Positions 47,970 through 56,926 are shown, counted from the first letter of the stretch. The stretch: DNA of 57,111 nt from Pseudomonas syringae pv. cilantro (GCF_001293775.1 NZ_LGLN01000032.1:31053-88163), one strand, 5' to 3'. A program made the numbers and translations. Notes: generated from the letters alone by a model not told the origin.

Positions 47970-49010
47970 TCACTGATGGTGCGCCGTCTGCATGCCGGAG
48001 CGATCCGGGTCAGCGGCACTGAGCGCCGTGGTAAAGAAGCGCACCGCTTCAGCGCTCAGGGTGCGATGGATGTCCTCTCGATCAACCCCGTCAGGGTCAT
48101 TGCACAGCAGCGGCGCAGTCGCACGCTGCTCATCTGTGCACGGCGCCATGAACACGAAGTGCCCCGCCCCCGCCAATAACCTGTAATCCGGTGCCTGCGG
48201 CAGCTTGCGCGCCAACGCCTCGGCATTACGGTCAATGGCCAGCAATTGATCGTCGTCACCGGCATACATCAACACCGGCACATGCACGTCGCCCAGCGTA
48301 TGGCGGCCGAACATCAGGCTTAACGGTGCCATCAGCATCAGTGCGCCCACCCGCGGGTCCGCTTGTGCGTGCAAATCGTCACGGTCGACTACCAGCTCGC
48401 CCTGAGTCGTGCAGGCATCCCGATCACCCGGCCGCTCCAGACAATACTGGCGCAGGCGCTTCAGATCCGGGCGGGCGCCAGCGAGGATCAACGCGGTTTC
48501 GCCGCCGGCCGAATAGCCGATCACACCCACCTGGCGCGCATTGAGGTATGGCGAAAGCATCGGATCGAGCAAGGCTGAGCTGATCGCCTCGGATATCTGC
48601 AACGGACGTCCATAGAGATTGCTCAGACTGCCCAGGCGGCTGTGATCGCGGTCGTTGTCGCCGGGATGGACCACCGCGACCACCACGAAACCCTGCCGGG
48701 CCAGCGAAGTCGCCAGATCGTGCAGTGCCAGCGGAGTACCCGTATTGCCATGGGACAACAGCAGCAGAGGAAAACGGCCCATGGCAACCGGTGCGTCCTC
48801 GCCGGCCTCGATACGATAGCCCTGAATAATGCTGGACTGCTCACTGCCCGTCGAAGGATAGAAGGCAATCGCCTGCATCGGCTGCGAGTCCAGCGGATCG
48901 GGAAAAATCAATTCGTGGTAGCCCGCGCTCCAGGCACCTGCAGCCTGGGCGTGCACCGAAATCATGCTGTCGAGCAGGCAAACCAGCATAACTGCACAAA
49001 GACGTACCAT
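47970..49010 (-). CDS. Exported alpha/beta hydrolase
   Basis: Protein of 346 residues with a Sec signal (MVRLCAVMLVCLLDSMISVH, cleavage near AQA). The fold shows the oxyanion strand PLLLLSHGNTGTPLALHDLA, the nucleophile elbow VIGYSAGGETALILAG (Ser in GYSAGG), an acid in VLMYAGDDDQLLAID and the catalytic His in LAGAGHFVF. This matches dienelactone-hydrolase/PAF-acetylhydrolase-like secreted esterases. Several cysteines in the C-terminal half (YCLERPGDRDACTT, APCTDEQ, LLCND) may form disulfides. It is convergent with the glycosyltransferase gene, seven bases apart. Substrate unknown. A TTG at 49022 is an alternative start. Confidence 0.8.
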   Translation of the reverse strand: MVRLCAVMLVCLLDSMISVHAQAAGAWSAGYHELIFPDPLDSQPMQAIAFYPSTGSEQSSIIQGYRIEAGEDAPVAMGRFPLLLLSHGNTGTPLALHDLATSLARQGFVVVAVVHPGDNDRDHSRLGSLSNLYGRPLQISEAISSALLDPMLSPYLNARQVGVIGYSAGGETALILAGARPDLKRLRQYCLERPGDRDACTTQGELVVDRDDLHAQADPRVGALMLMAPLSLMFGRHTLGDVHVPVLMYAGDDDQLLAIDRNAEALARKLPQAPDYRLLAGAGHFVFMAPCTDEQRATAPLLCNDPDGVDREDIHRTLSAEAVRFFTTALSAADPDRSGMQTAHHQ

Positions 49011-49372
49011 GGCAAGGCCCAACCTTTGTCATTCCGGCAGTGTGTCCGGACGGTCCATTCATGCGCTTGTGTCGAGCATCGTGCTCCAGCGCGCCGCTCT
49101 CACTTAATGTGTTACTAAAGCTGAGAGTCTTTGAAAATGGAATATTGCACAAGTCGAGCCAGCATCAGCCTACTCTTCGTCGCATATGCGAACCATTCGA
49201 CAAAAACGCCGAAAACAGGCGTCAGGAAGATCAGCTTAATCCTCAATCTGCGTGCTTGCCTGTAAGGAAGCTGTCAAGGTTACAAACAGTTCTGCCGCTC
49301 AAAAAAAACTCCACGACCCGGCGCAAACCAATGCGCAGGCGGTGGAGTTCGTATCAGGTTTTGTGTCGATGA
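49011..49372. other. Intergenic region between the exported hydrolase and azoR
   Basis: About 360 bases. The right end contains the azoR terminator. The rest holds no convincing gene or repeat and should contain the promoter of the exported hydrolase. Confidence 0.5.
49300..49348 (-). terminator. Terminator of azoR
   Basis: In the minus direction CTCCAC and GTGGAG close a long, partly paired stem that includes GCGCA/TGCGC near the loop; the outer stem is followed by eight T. It lies about 25 bases after the azoR stop. Confidence 0.65.
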
Positions 49373-49978
49373 TCAGGCGGCGAAAAGGTCCTCGATCTGC
49401 TGCAGCGCGGCCGTCATTGCGCTGGCACGCGGCTCTTCACCATAGGCCAGGCCGTGTGCACGCACGAATTGCAGGTCGGTCACGCCGATGAACGCGAACA
49501 ACGCCTTGAGCAGCTCTTCATGACCCGCGCCACTTGGCAGGCCCTGGTGCAGGCCACCGGAAGTGGACACGATGATGATCTTCTTGCCCCCGCACAGACC
49601 TTCAGGACCGGCTTCGGAATAGCGGAACGTGCGACCGGCAACGGCGATGCGGTCGATCCACGCCTTCAACTGGGACGGCACCGTGAAGTTGTACATCGGC
49701 GCACCGATCACGACTACGTCGGAATCGAGAAATTGTTGCAGTGTCGCTTCGTTGGCTTCCACTTCGTGCTGCTGGGCAGCATCGCGGCCTTCTACCGGCG
49801 TACCGGCTGCGGCGAGGCTGGCGGCGGAGAAATGACCCAGCGCATCGCTGGCCAGATCGCGGTAGGTCACCTGAGCGTCGGCGTGCGCGCTCTGGTAGGC
49901 CTGGACGACATCACGGGTCAGCTGACGCGAAGCAGAATGGTCGCCGAGGATGCTGGAATCAAGGTGCAAAAGGTTCAT
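49373..49978 (-). CDS. azoR: FMN-dependent NADH-azoreductase
   Basis: Cytosolic flavodoxin-fold quinone/azo reductase of 201 residues. The FMN phosphate site is [20 protein letters not shown], the flavin-contacting loop is [20 protein letters not shown] (typical PMYNF), and the second loop is [16 protein letters not shown] at 49978 follows GGGAAGCCCGTT; the upstream in-frame start at 50017 is less likely. It probably protects against quinones. The LysR gene lies 75 bases upstream on the same strand and may regulate it. Confidence 0.9.
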   Translation of the reverse strand: MNLLHLDSSILGDHSASRQLTRDVVQAYQSAHADAQVTYRDLASDALGHFSAASLAAAGTPVEGRDAAQQHEVEANEATLQQFLDSDVVVIGAPMYNFTVPSQLKAWIDRIAVAGRTFRYSEAGPEGLCGGKKIIIVSTSGGLHQGLPSGAGHEELLKALFAFIGVTDLQFVRAHGLAYGEEPRASAMTAALQQIEDLFAA

Positions 49979-50052
49979 AACGGGCTTCCCAAGTGAATAT
50001 CGCCGAAGGGCGATCAAGTGGGGAGCATCCTATCTGTGATTGTAATGAATGA

Positions 50053-51012
50053 TTAGTTGCCTTGAATGCGACTGTTCGTTCTATGTAAGGAACAATACAG
50101 AGACTCAGGATTGTGCGTCAGTTCCTTGAACGAGTTCTCGAACGCATCCAGCAGGCCTCTGACGGCGGGCAGCAGACCGCGTCGCGAAACGAATACTGCG
50201 TGCAGGATTCCGCACTTGGGGCGGTGTGCATCGAACAGCTCCACCATACGGCCCTGTTGCAAGGCTTCCCTGACCAGAATTTCCGGCAGCTGGGCCACGC
50301 CGACACCTTGCAGAGCGGCTTGCAGTATGCCGTCCAGATCCGAGCTGATCAGACGCGGTGCGTGCCGCACTTCGACATAATGCCCCGGTCCGTTCTCCAG
50401 CAGCCAGCGATGCTCCGGGGTGGAAGAAGGCACATCCAGACTCGGTAACCGGGCCAGATCGGCAAACGAAGGATTCGCCGGTAGCAGCGCAGCCAGGTCG
50501 GGGTGGGCCACCAGCCGTTGCGCGCTGTGCCCAAGCGTCTTCACCACCAGGCCGTCATCTTCCAGCGGAGGAAAACGCACTCGCAAGGCGATATCGATGT
50601 TCTCGGTCAGCGGATCGACTCGCCGGTTACTACTCTCGATGTGCACCTGCACCTTGGGGTGCGCGGCCATGAAACGGGCAATTGCCTCGTTGATGCCCAT
50701 GGCCGCCATGGCCGGCGGACAGCTCACCACGACCTTGCCCTGAGGTTCGGATTTGGAACGCTGAATGGCTTCTTCGGCGGCTTCGGCCTCGACCAGCATC
50801 GCTACGCAGTGGGCGTAATAGTCACGTCCGCTTTCGGTTACGGCGAATTTGCGGGTCGAGCGGTGAATCAGTGTCACGCCAAGCCGCTCTTCCAGCCCGG
50901 CAATGCGCCGACTGAGCTTGGATTTCGGAATCCCCAGCTTGCGGCTGGCCGGCGCGAAGCCCCGGCACTCGACCACCTGAACGAAATAATACAGATCATT
51001 GAGATCAAACAC
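50053..51012 (-). CDS. LysR-family transcriptional regulator
   Basis: Regulator of 319 residues with an N-terminal winged helix (DLYYFVQVVECRGFAPASRK, LGIPKSKLSRRIAGLEERLG) and a substrate-binding domain from about residue 90 (VSCPPAMAAMGINEAIARFM). This AphA/DsdC-like sequence, with SKLSRRI in the recognition helix, is typical of regulators placed beside quinone or azo reductases and oxidoreductases. GTG at 51012 is the start. It is in tandem upstream of azoR and downstream of the pcaD-like gene; its target is not identified. Confidence 0.9.
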   Translation of the reverse strand: MFDLNDLYYFVQVVECRGFAPASRKLGIPKSKLSRRIAGLEERLGVTLIHRSTRKFAVTESGRDYYAHCVAMLVEAEAAEEAIQRSKSEPQGKVVVSCPPAMAAMGINEAIARFMAAHPKVQVHIESSNRRVDPLTENIDIALRVRFPPLEDDGLVVKTLGHSAQRLVAHPDLAALLPANPSFADLARLPSLDVPSSTPEHRWLLENGPGHYVEVRHAPRLISSDLDGILQAALQGVGVAQLPEILVREALQQGRMVELFDAHRPKCGILHAVFVSRRGLLPAVRGLLDAFENSFKELTHNPESLYCSLHRTNSRIQGN

Positions 51013-51090
51013 CGGCCACCTCGTTTCTGGAGCGGCGAGTATGCAGCGCTACCGCGAGCCTCTCAAGATACGGTGCGAGAATCAGACCGG

Positions 51091-51882
51091 TTAATCGGCA
51101 GTCAGAAAGGCCAGCACCGGCGCAGTGAATGACTGCCCCGCTTCGACACTGGATAAATGCGCGGCCGGCAACTCGACACTTTGTGCGCCCTGAATGCGCT
51201 GCACCATGAAACGCCCGTCTGCCGTTGTGGTGACCGCGTCCTCGGTGCCACACACCACCAGCGTCGGCAGCTTGATGCCCGCCAGTTGCTCACGAAAATC
51301 AGCGTCGCGTACGGCAGCACAATTGGCCGCATATCCTTGCGGTGAAGTATGTGCCAGCATGCTGACAATACGGTCCACAACTGCCGGTTCCTGTACCGCG
51401 AATGCCGGGGTGAACCAGCGCGAGATGGAGGCATCACGCAACGCGACCATGGCCGCCTGGCCGTCACGCAGCACGGTTTCGATGCGCGGGTTCCAGATAT
51501 CAGGGTTGCCGATCTTCGCAGCGGTATTGCACAGCACCACCCGTTGCAGGCGCTGCGGCGCGTTGATCGCCAACCACTGACCGATCAGGCCGCCCATGGA
51601 CAGCCCGCAGAAGGAAGCCTTGTCGATCTGCAGCGCGTCCAGCAATGCCACGACGTCACGGCCGTTCTGCTCGATGCTGTAGCTGCCTTCGCTGACCAGC
51701 GACCTACCATGCCCGCGCGTGTCGTAACGCAAGACCTGAAAATGCCGGGTGAATGCTGCAATCTGGTTGTCCCACATGTGCAGGTCGGTGCCCAGCGAGT
51801 TGGACAACACCAGCACCGGGGCGCCGGGCTGGCCTTCCAGCAGATAATTCAGTTCACCGTCAGCAAGTTGCGCGGCAGGCAT
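51091..51882 (-). CDS. pcaD: 3-oxoadipate enol-lactonase-like alpha/beta hydrolase
   Basis: Cytosolic hydrolase of 263 residues, the usual length for PcaD, which opens 3-oxoadipate enol-lactone in the beta-ketoadipate pathway. Motifs: oxyanion loop VLSNSLGTDLHMWDNQ, RYDTRGHGRS, nucleophile elbow FCGLSMGGLIGQWLAINAPQ, acid in CGTEDAVTT and catalytic His in LPAAHLSSVE. The ATG at 51882 has GGAG six bases upstream, better than ATGs at 51894 or 51915. The usual partners (pcaB, pcaC) are not adjacent here, so the pathway role is inferred from sequence alone. Confidence 0.85.
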   Translation of the reverse strand: MPAAQLADGELNYLLEGQPGAPVLVLSNSLGTDLHMWDNQIAAFTRHFQVLRYDTRGHGRSLVSEGSYSIEQNGRDVVALLDALQIDKASFCGLSMGGLIGQWLAINAPQRLQRVVLCNTAAKIGNPDIWNPRIETVLRDGQAAMVALRDASISRWFTPAFAVQEPAVVDRIVSMLAHTSPQGYAANCAAVRDADFREQLAGIKLPTLVVCGTEDAVTTTADGRFMVQRIQGAQSVELPAAHLSSVEAGQSFTAPVLAFLTAD

Positions 51883-52023
51883 AGCAGGCTCCATAGAAAG
51901 GGCAAACCTGCACACTAATGAGTGTCACCGCCGCATACAATCCGCTGATCAAATATCCGTGCGGCTATCGAACAGCTTGCCGTTCGCGATCACATTTTCG
52001 ATACCACATAAAGGAGCTTGCGC

Positions 52024-52380
52024 ATGCCAAAGCCGATGGGCAAAGAAGACATCGCCCGATTCTGCCTCAGCCTGCCGGGTGCGCGGGAGGACTACAAATG
52101 GGGCGGTGTGCGGGTGTTTTCGGTTGCCGAGAAGAAGATGTTTGCGGTCATGGACCTTGCCGGTGGGGAACTGGCGTTCAAGGTCGCTGCGGATTTGTTT
52201 CTGGGCTATGTCGACCGGCCCGGCATCCGCCCTGCGCCCTATCTGGCCAGAGCGCACTGGATCAGCGTGGCTAAACTGGAGGCGTTGAGCGGATCGGAAA
52301 TCAAGGACCTGGTCACCCGCTCTCATCAACTGGTGGTCAGCAAATTGCCAAAACGCCAGCAGATTGCGTTGATGTTATAA
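52024..52380 (+). CDS. MmcQ/YjbR-family protein
   Basis: Protein of 118 residues of the YjbR fold, resembling a double-wing DNA-binding domain: IARFCLSLPGAREDYKWGGV, VRVFSVAEKKMFAVMD, FKVAADLFLGYVDRPGIRPA, ARAHWISVAKLEALSGSEIK. The ATG at 52024 sits seven bases after AAGGAG; a TTG at 52018 is too close to that site. The molecular role of the family is unproven. Its 3' end overlaps the convergent DUF1294 gene by 44 bases. Confidence 0.83.
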   Translation: MPKPMGKEDIARFCLSLPGAREDYKWGGVRVFSVAEKKMFAVMDLAGGELAFKVAADLFLGYVDRPGIRPAPYLARAHWISVAKLEALSGSEIKDLVTRSHQLVVSKLPKRQQIALML

Positions 52381-52825
52381 GGCCCTGAAGCGGCAACAGC
52401 AGCATCTGCCAGAGCCGCTTGCCGAGAAACAGCCAGTCTACCCACAACGCCTGATGCACCAGCACGATCAGCCAGAACACGATCTGAAACGACACCTTGC
52501 GGGTCTTGTGGCGAAACATCTGTTGCGCCAGCAGCGCACCCGGCCAGCCGCCCAGTAATTCCAAGGTGTGCAGAACGTTTTCCGGGGTGCGCTGACCGCC
52601 GTTTCCGGCCTGACGCTTGTCGTGGCGATACAGCACGAACGCCAGCAGGCTCATGCCGAGCAAAGCACACGCCGGAATCAGCATGCCCTGCCTGACCCAC
52701 AACGATACCGAGCCGTACGCCGGCAAGGCGCACAACAGCACTAACAGCGCCAGCTTCAGGGGCAACTGCCGGACAGGCGCGCGTCCCCGGCTGGCGGGCC
52801 TCTGGGGTGGTCGGGAAGTGGTCAT
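52337..52825 (-). CDS. DUF1294 membrane protein
   Basis: Protein of 162 residues. A basic N-terminus ([15 protein letters not shown]) precedes four hydrophobic segments (about 23-40, 50-65, 90-105 and 118-140). The DUF1294 signature is [20 protein letters not shown] then [20 protein letters not shown] and [18 protein letters not shown]. Full-length family members often have an N-terminal cold-shock domain; here that is absent. The ATG at 52825 overlaps the uppP stop by four bases, so the two are coupled. Function unknown. Confidence 0.82.
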   Translation of the reverse strand: MTTSRPPQRPASRGRAPVRQLPLKLALLVLLCALPAYGSVSLWVRQGMLIPACALLGMSLLAFVLYRHDKRQAGNGGQRTPENVLHTLELLGGWPGALLAQQMFRHKTRKVSFQIVFWLIVLVHQALWVDWLFLGKRLWQMLLLPLQGLITSTQSAGVLAIC

Positions 52826-53652
52826 GCCTTGGCCGATGCCCAGTCGATCCAGCCAAACTGCCAGGTCGCCAGAATCAGCAGGCCGAAGGCAATGCGATAC
52901 CAGGCAAACACTGCATAGCTGTGAGTGGCAATGAACTTGAGTAGCCCGCGCACCGCGATCATGGCGAAAATGAACGAGGTGATGAAACCGATCGCGAAGA
53001 CCGCGAAGTCGTCCGGACGGAACATGTCCCGGTACTTGTAACCCGAGTAGACGGCAGCGCCGACCATGGTCGGCATGGCGAGGAAGAACGAGAACTCCGT
53101 GGCGGCCTTGCGCGACAAGCCGAACAGCAGGCCACCAATGATGGTAGAGCCCGAACGGGACGTACCGGGAATCATCGCCAGGCACTGCACCAGCCCGATT
53201 TTCAGCGCATCGGTCCACGTCATGTCATCGACGGTTTCAGTGCGGACCGCGTGCTCGCGGCGTTCGGCCCAGAGCATGATCACGCCGCCGATAACCAGTG
53301 CCGTGGCCACCGTGATGGCGTTGAACAAATAATGATGGATCAGGTCGGCAAAGATCACCCCGAGCACCACCGCCGGCATGAACGCGATCAACAGGTTAAG
53401 GGTAAAACGCTGAGCCTGTTGCTGTTTGGGCAAGCCGACGACCACATCCAGAATCTTGCGCCGAAATTCCCAGACCACCGCCAGAATCGCCCCCAGCTGG
53501 ATGATGATGTTGAAGGCCATGGCGCGCTCGTCACCAAAACCGATCAGGTCGGCAACAATGATCTGGTGCCCGGTGCTGGAGATCGGCAGGAACTCCGTAA
53601 GCCCTTCAACAATACCCAGTATCAACGCCTGAGCAGCGGTCCAAAGATCCAT
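52822..53652 (-). CDS. uppP: Undecaprenyl-diphosphatase
   Basis: Inner-membrane enzyme of 276 residues that dephosphorylates undecaprenyl pyrophosphate to recycle the lipid carrier for peptidoglycan and O-antigen. The two catalytic motifs are present: [15 protein letters not shown] near residue 20 and [15 protein letters not shown] near residue 175. Eight transmembrane segments are expected. The ATG at 53652 ([20 protein letters not shown]) is the family start; upstream frame to 53742 is not. Also called BacA because excess confers bacitracin resistance. Confidence 0.95.
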   Translation of the reverse strand: MDLWTAAQALILGIVEGLTEFLPISSTGHQIIVADLIGFGDERAMAFNIIIQLGAILAVVWEFRRKILDVVVGLPKQQQAQRFTLNLLIAFMPAVVLGVIFADLIHHYLFNAITVATALVIGGVIMLWAERREHAVRTETVDDMTWTDALKIGLVQCLAMIPGTSRSGSTIIGGLLFGLSRKAATEFSFFLAMPTMVGAAVYSGYKYRDMFRPDDFAVFAIGFITSFIFAMIAVRGLLKFIATHSYAVFAWYRIAFGLLILATWQFGWIDWASAKA

Positions 53653-53699
53653 CACTTTCCCCCATGAAGCGACGCCGCAGGCTCGCCGTTTAACGTTAT

Positions 53700-53742
53700 T
53701 GTGTAAAAAATGGTTGCCACTGTGTAAAAAAACGGTTGCCAC
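53700..53742 (+). repeat. Tandem imperfect direct repeat upstream of uppP and pnuC
   Basis: Two adjoining units, TGTGTAAAAAA-TGGTTGCCAC (53700-53720) and TGTGTAAAAAAA-CGGTTGCCAC (53721-53742), differ by one inserted A and one substitution. The pair lies in the 270-base gap from which uppP and pnuC diverge. A period of about 21 bases (two helical turns) would suit two regulator sites on one DNA face, or it may be a simple duplication. Confidence 0.7.
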
Positions 53743-53922
53743 TATGCCGTTACAAACCTGAACGAAGCTTGAACCTGCGCAGACGCGAGCCGCGGAATGC
53801 TAGCAGACCTTTACGCACAACGCCTGCTGGCGTAATGCTCGTCGCCACGCAGGCTCCCCGCCGGGCACGGAAGCGATTACAATCGCCGCCCCTGCAACCA
53901 CTCCCCCAACCAAGGTGCCGCC

Positions 53923-54486
53923 ATGTCCGGGCTTGAACTCTTTGCCGCAGCCATCGGTGTGATCGCAGTCTGGCTGACAGTGAAGCAGAACCCCTGGTGT
54001 TGGCCCATCGGCCTGGTGATGGTGGTGATCTACATCTGGATTTTCTTCGACGTGAAGTTGTATTCGGACATGCTGCTGCAAGTGATCTATGCCGGTTTGC
54101 AAGTCTACGGCTGGCTGCAATGGACCCGGCATGGCAATGGCCTGCCTGTCAGGGCAGTCAGCGTGCTGAACCGCAATTCGGTACTCAAGGGGCTGGCGGT
54201 CGGCGTGCTGATCAGCCTGGGCCTGGGCGCGGGCATGGCACACTTCACGGATGCCGCACAACCCTGGCTCGACGCCGCCCTGACCGGCTTCAGCCTGGTG
54301 GCACAGGTGTGGATGGCGCAGAAACGCGTGCAGTGCTGGCCGTTGTGGATTGTTCTGGATGTGATTTTTGTCGGCCTGTTCATCTATAAAGACCTGTACC
54401 TGACAGCCGCCCTTTATGCTCTGTTCACCTTGCTGGCGGTTCAGGGCTGGCGCGAATGGCGCAATGATCTGGTACTGGCGCGATGA
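53923..54486 (+). CDS. pnuC: Nicotinamide riboside transporter PnuC
   Basis: Inner-membrane facilitator of 187 residues for uptake of nicotinamide riboside. The family motif KQNPWCWPIGLVMVVIYIWI and YSDMLLQVIYAGLQVYGWLQ is clear, with a second half VWMAQKRVQCWPLWIVLDVI and LYLTAALYALFTLLAVQGW. Six to seven membrane segments. Imported riboside must be phosphorylated to be trapped, which fits the downstream kinase gene that overlaps by four bases (ATGA). Confidence 0.92.
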   Translation: MSGLELFAAAIGVIAVWLTVKQNPWCWPIGLVMVVIYIWIFFDVKLYSDMLLQVIYAGLQVYGWLQWTRHGNGLPVRAVSVLNRNSVLKGLAVGVLISLGLGAGMAHFTDAAQPWLDAALTGFSLVAQVWMAQKRVQCWPLWIVLDVIFVGLFIYKDLYLTAALYALFTLLAVQGWREWRNDLVLAR

Positions 54487-55061
54487 AGGTTCTGGTCCTG
54501 ACCGGCCCCGAGTCGAGTGGCAAGAGCTGGCTGTCGGTTGAGGTCCAGCGGCGCTTCGGCGGGGTCATGGTCGGTGAATACGTTCGCGAGTTCATCGACC
54601 GGCAGGGCCGCGATACGTTTTACAGCGACATCCCGGCCATCGCTCAGGGTCAATTGGCCTGGGAGGACGCTGCACGGGCAAGCGCTCCGCAGTTGCTGAT
54701 TCTCGACACCCATCTGCTGAGCAATATGCTCTGGAGCCGCACCCTGTTCGGCGATTGCCCTGCGTGGATCGAACAGCAACTGCTGAACAGGTCCTACGAC
54801 CTGCACCTGCTGCTGTCGCCACAGGGTGTGCACTGGATCAGCGACGGCCAACGCTGCCAGCCGGCGCTGGGCGAGCGCCAGGCGTTCTTCGACGCCAGCC
54901 GCGAATGGCTCGACAGTCACCGGCAAGCCTATCAGGTGCTCGACGGCGACTGGCAGCAGCGCCGCGAGCAGGCGATGGCAGCCGTGTCGAATCTGCTGGG
55001 TCCGTCAGCGGATCTGATGCTTGTGCAACAAACGGTAGAAGGTCGGTCGCGAAATCCCTAG
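54483..55061 (+). CDS. NadR-type ribosylnicotinamide kinase-like ATPase
   Basis: P-loop protein of 192 residues. Walker A is TGPESSGKSWLSVEVQRRFG and the next motif GEYVREFIDRQGRDTFYSDI matches the nicotinamide riboside kinase domain of NadR, as do LLILDTHLLSNMLWSRTLFG and LDSHRQAYQVLDGDWQQRRE. The NMN adenylyltransferase and repressor domains of NadR are absent, so it should only make NMN. Coupled to pnuC in an apparent NAD-salvage operon. Its last 57 bases overlap the 3' end of the convergent regulator gene. Confidence 0.85.
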   Translation: MKVLVLTGPESSGKSWLSVEVQRRFGGVMVGEYVREFIDRQGRDTFYSDIPAIAQGQLAWEDAARASAPQLLILDTHLLSNMLWSRTLFGDCPAWIEQQLLNRSYDLHLLLSPQGVHWISDGQRCQPALGERQAFFDASREWLDSHRQAYQVLDGDWQQRREQAMAAVSNLLGPSADLMLVQQTVEGRSRNP

Positions 55062-56330
55062 CACCTTGGCGGCCATGCTCAGATTGTCGCTGTGACGTGT
55101 CAGCACATCACACAACGCCTGACGTTCGGCACGGGATTTGTACTCCTCCAGAGTGCTCATGCTGCCAGCCACGTCATCGTCGCCCGGCAAACCCAGATTG
55201 ACCGCTTCGATCTGCCTGCCTTCCGCCAGCACCAGCCCTCTTCGCACCCTATTGGCCAGTTCACTGACATTGCCCGGCCAGTCGTGCTTGCCAAGGGCTA
55301 TGAGCGCATCCTGACTGAAACTGCGTGCCCGTCGACCACTTTCCTGACTGTAGAGGTGAGCAAAATGATTGGCCAGCAGCGCCAGATCGCCATGCCGTTC
55401 GCGCAGTGGCGCAGTGCCCACCTGCAACACGTTAAGCCGATAATACAAATCCTCTCGAAAACGCTTTTTACGAATGGCCGTTTCGAGGTCTGCCTCGGTG
55501 GTAGCCAGTACCCGTACGTCTACACTGACCGGCTCGCTGCTGCCAAGGCGCTGAAGCTGCCCGTCTTCCAGAAAGCGCAACAGATCTGCCTGGGTTTCCA
55601 ACGGCAGATCACCGATGTTTTCAAGCAGTAATGTGCCGCCATCCGCCGCCGCGATACGCCCGATGCTGCGCTCCGGCAGGCCCTCGACAGCACCCGCTTC
55701 ATGGCCAAACAACTCGGCGTGGATCAGATGCTCGGCTACGGCAGCACAATCAACCGTGACGAACGGTTTGTCACGACGCCGGGACTGGGCGTGCAGGCTC
55801 CGTGCGATCAATGCCTTGCCGGTGCCGCGCTCGCCACGGATCAGCACCGGCGATTCAGTGGGTGCCAGCTTGCTCAACAGACGCCGCAGTTCCCGCGTCA
55901 GTCGGCTGTCGCCGAGCATTTCCGGTTCGCCCTGAGGTACAAGCCCCCTGCTTTGCGTGTTTGACAGTGCACTGTCGAACGCTTTGTCCAGAGTGGCCTG
56001 CATGCGTTCTGCATCGAGCGGCACGGTTTGAAAATCGAAAAACCACTGGCAGACGAAATCACCGATTCGCTCGCGTCGCAGGTCGTTGGCGGTCAGCAGC
56101 GCGACCCAGCGGTTGGTGTCGCGGGTGATCCGTTTTTCAAGTGTGTCGAGGTGTTCGAAATGCGTGGCTTTCAAGTGGATCAAGCCGACGTCGTAGTCAT
56201 TGACAGGGTCAGTATCCAGTGTGCTGCTCTCGACCGTCCATCCGGCGGCTTGCAGGATCGGGATCAGGTGCTGGCACGCCTCGTCTGGATCGATCATCAG
56301 CAGACGTCGCGCGGGGGCCGTTTCATGCAT
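55005..56330 (-). CDS. VpsR/NtrC-like regulator with degenerate AAA+ domain
   Basis: Protein of 441 residues. An N-terminal receiver-like domain (1-120, VpsR-type, no clear phospho-acceptor set) precedes an AAA+ domain (about 138-370) and a Fis-type helix-turn-helix (NLSMAAKVLGISRPTFYRLL). Walker A is GERGTGK (166-172). The sigma54-contacting loop, normally GAFTGA, reads GAVEGL (213-218), and Walker B, normally GTLFLDEIG, reads GTLLLENIG, so both acidic positions are changed. The arginine-finger segment FREDLYYRLNVL and DWPGNVSEL are kept. It therefore probably works without driving sigma54 open-complex formation. Family assignment firm, mechanism inferred. Confidence 0.85.
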   Translation of the reverse strand: MHETAPARRLLMIDPDEACQHLIPILQAAGWTVESSTLDTDPVNDYDVGLIHLKATHFEHLDTLEKRITRDTNRWVALLTANDLRRERIGDFVCQWFFDFQTVPLDAERMQATLDKAFDSALSNTQSRGLVPQGEPEMLGDSRLTRELRRLLSKLAPTESPVLIRGERGTGKALIARSLHAQSRRRDKPFVTVDCAAVAEHLIHAELFGHEAGAVEGLPERSIGRIAAADGGTLLLENIGDLPLETQADLLRFLEDGQLQRLGSSEPVSVDVRVLATTEADLETAIRKKRFREDLYYRLNVLQVGTAPLRERHGDLALLANHFAHLYSQESGRRARSFSQDALIALGKHDWPGNVSELANRVRRGLVLAEGRQIEAVNLGLPGDDDVAGSMSTLEEYKSRAERQALCDVLTRHSDNLSMAAKVLGISRPTFYRLLHKHQIR

Positions 56331-56659
56331 ATAGGTTCCTTGGCGCCCGGCGTCGGATGGGTATTTTTAAAAATGTTTTATAAACAGCATGTTGGCGAGC
56401 CCGAATATTACGTTAGCAAATATTTGACGCACCCTTGTACCGTTTGGATCTAACCGTCATAACCAAATGTGATTAAGTTGAACGCGCCTGCCTGGCAGGC
56501 TCGGCGTTGCACCCGTCGGGTGCGGGTGAAAAAAAATTCAGGATTTTTCTGGTAAAGCGTGTGACTCAGGCCCCCTTGTCGCTCATCAACACAAGTAACC
56601 AGCCGGACGGTCAGCCCACCGACGTGACTGAATTGATACGGGCACTTGAGGAAACGACC
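56331..56659. other. Intergenic region between the VpsR-like regulator and the last gene
   Basis: About 330 bases between divergent genes. It is AT-rich at 56365-56420 (likely promoter of the regulator). It has a hairpin CCTGCC/GGCAGG near 56487-56500 and another GCACCC-GTC-GGGTGC (56508-56522) followed by GGGTGAAAAAAAA. In-frame extension of the downstream gene back to 56507 shows no family-like sequence. Confidence 0.45.
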
Positions 56660-56926
56660 ATGAACGCCCCACTGCGCTTCAACGATGCACTTCTGATCGC
56701 TGGACACGCTTTTGAACCTTTCCAGTGTGTTGCCTGGGCACCACAGGATGGTAACGGCGAGTTGAGCCTGACGGTGATCGATCGCACCAGTAATCGTATT
56801 GGTCGCAAGCAGATTCCGAGCAGCACTTATTCGGATAAGCAGCAGTTGGCCAGCGTTCTGGAACAGGCCCGTGCGGAAATCAGTAATGAAGGGTATGACT
56901 TGATGCCTTGGACCATGCCGGCCTGA
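56660..56926 (+). CDS. Small conserved-looking hypothetical protein
   Basis: Soluble protein of 88 residues (MNAPLRFNDALLIAGHAFEP, QCVAWAPQDGNGELSLTVID, IPSSTYSDKQQLASVLEQAR, GYDLMPWTMPA). The ATG at 56660 has TTGAGGAAACGACC upstream; an upstream start at 56507 is possible but lacks such a site. Strand alternation and a helix suggest a compact alpha/beta domain. No family recognised. Confidence 0.6.
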   Translation: MNAPLRFNDALLIAGHAFEPFQCVAWAPQDGNGELSLTVIDRTSNRIGRKQIPSSTYSDKQQLASVLEQARAEISNEGYDLMPWTMPA

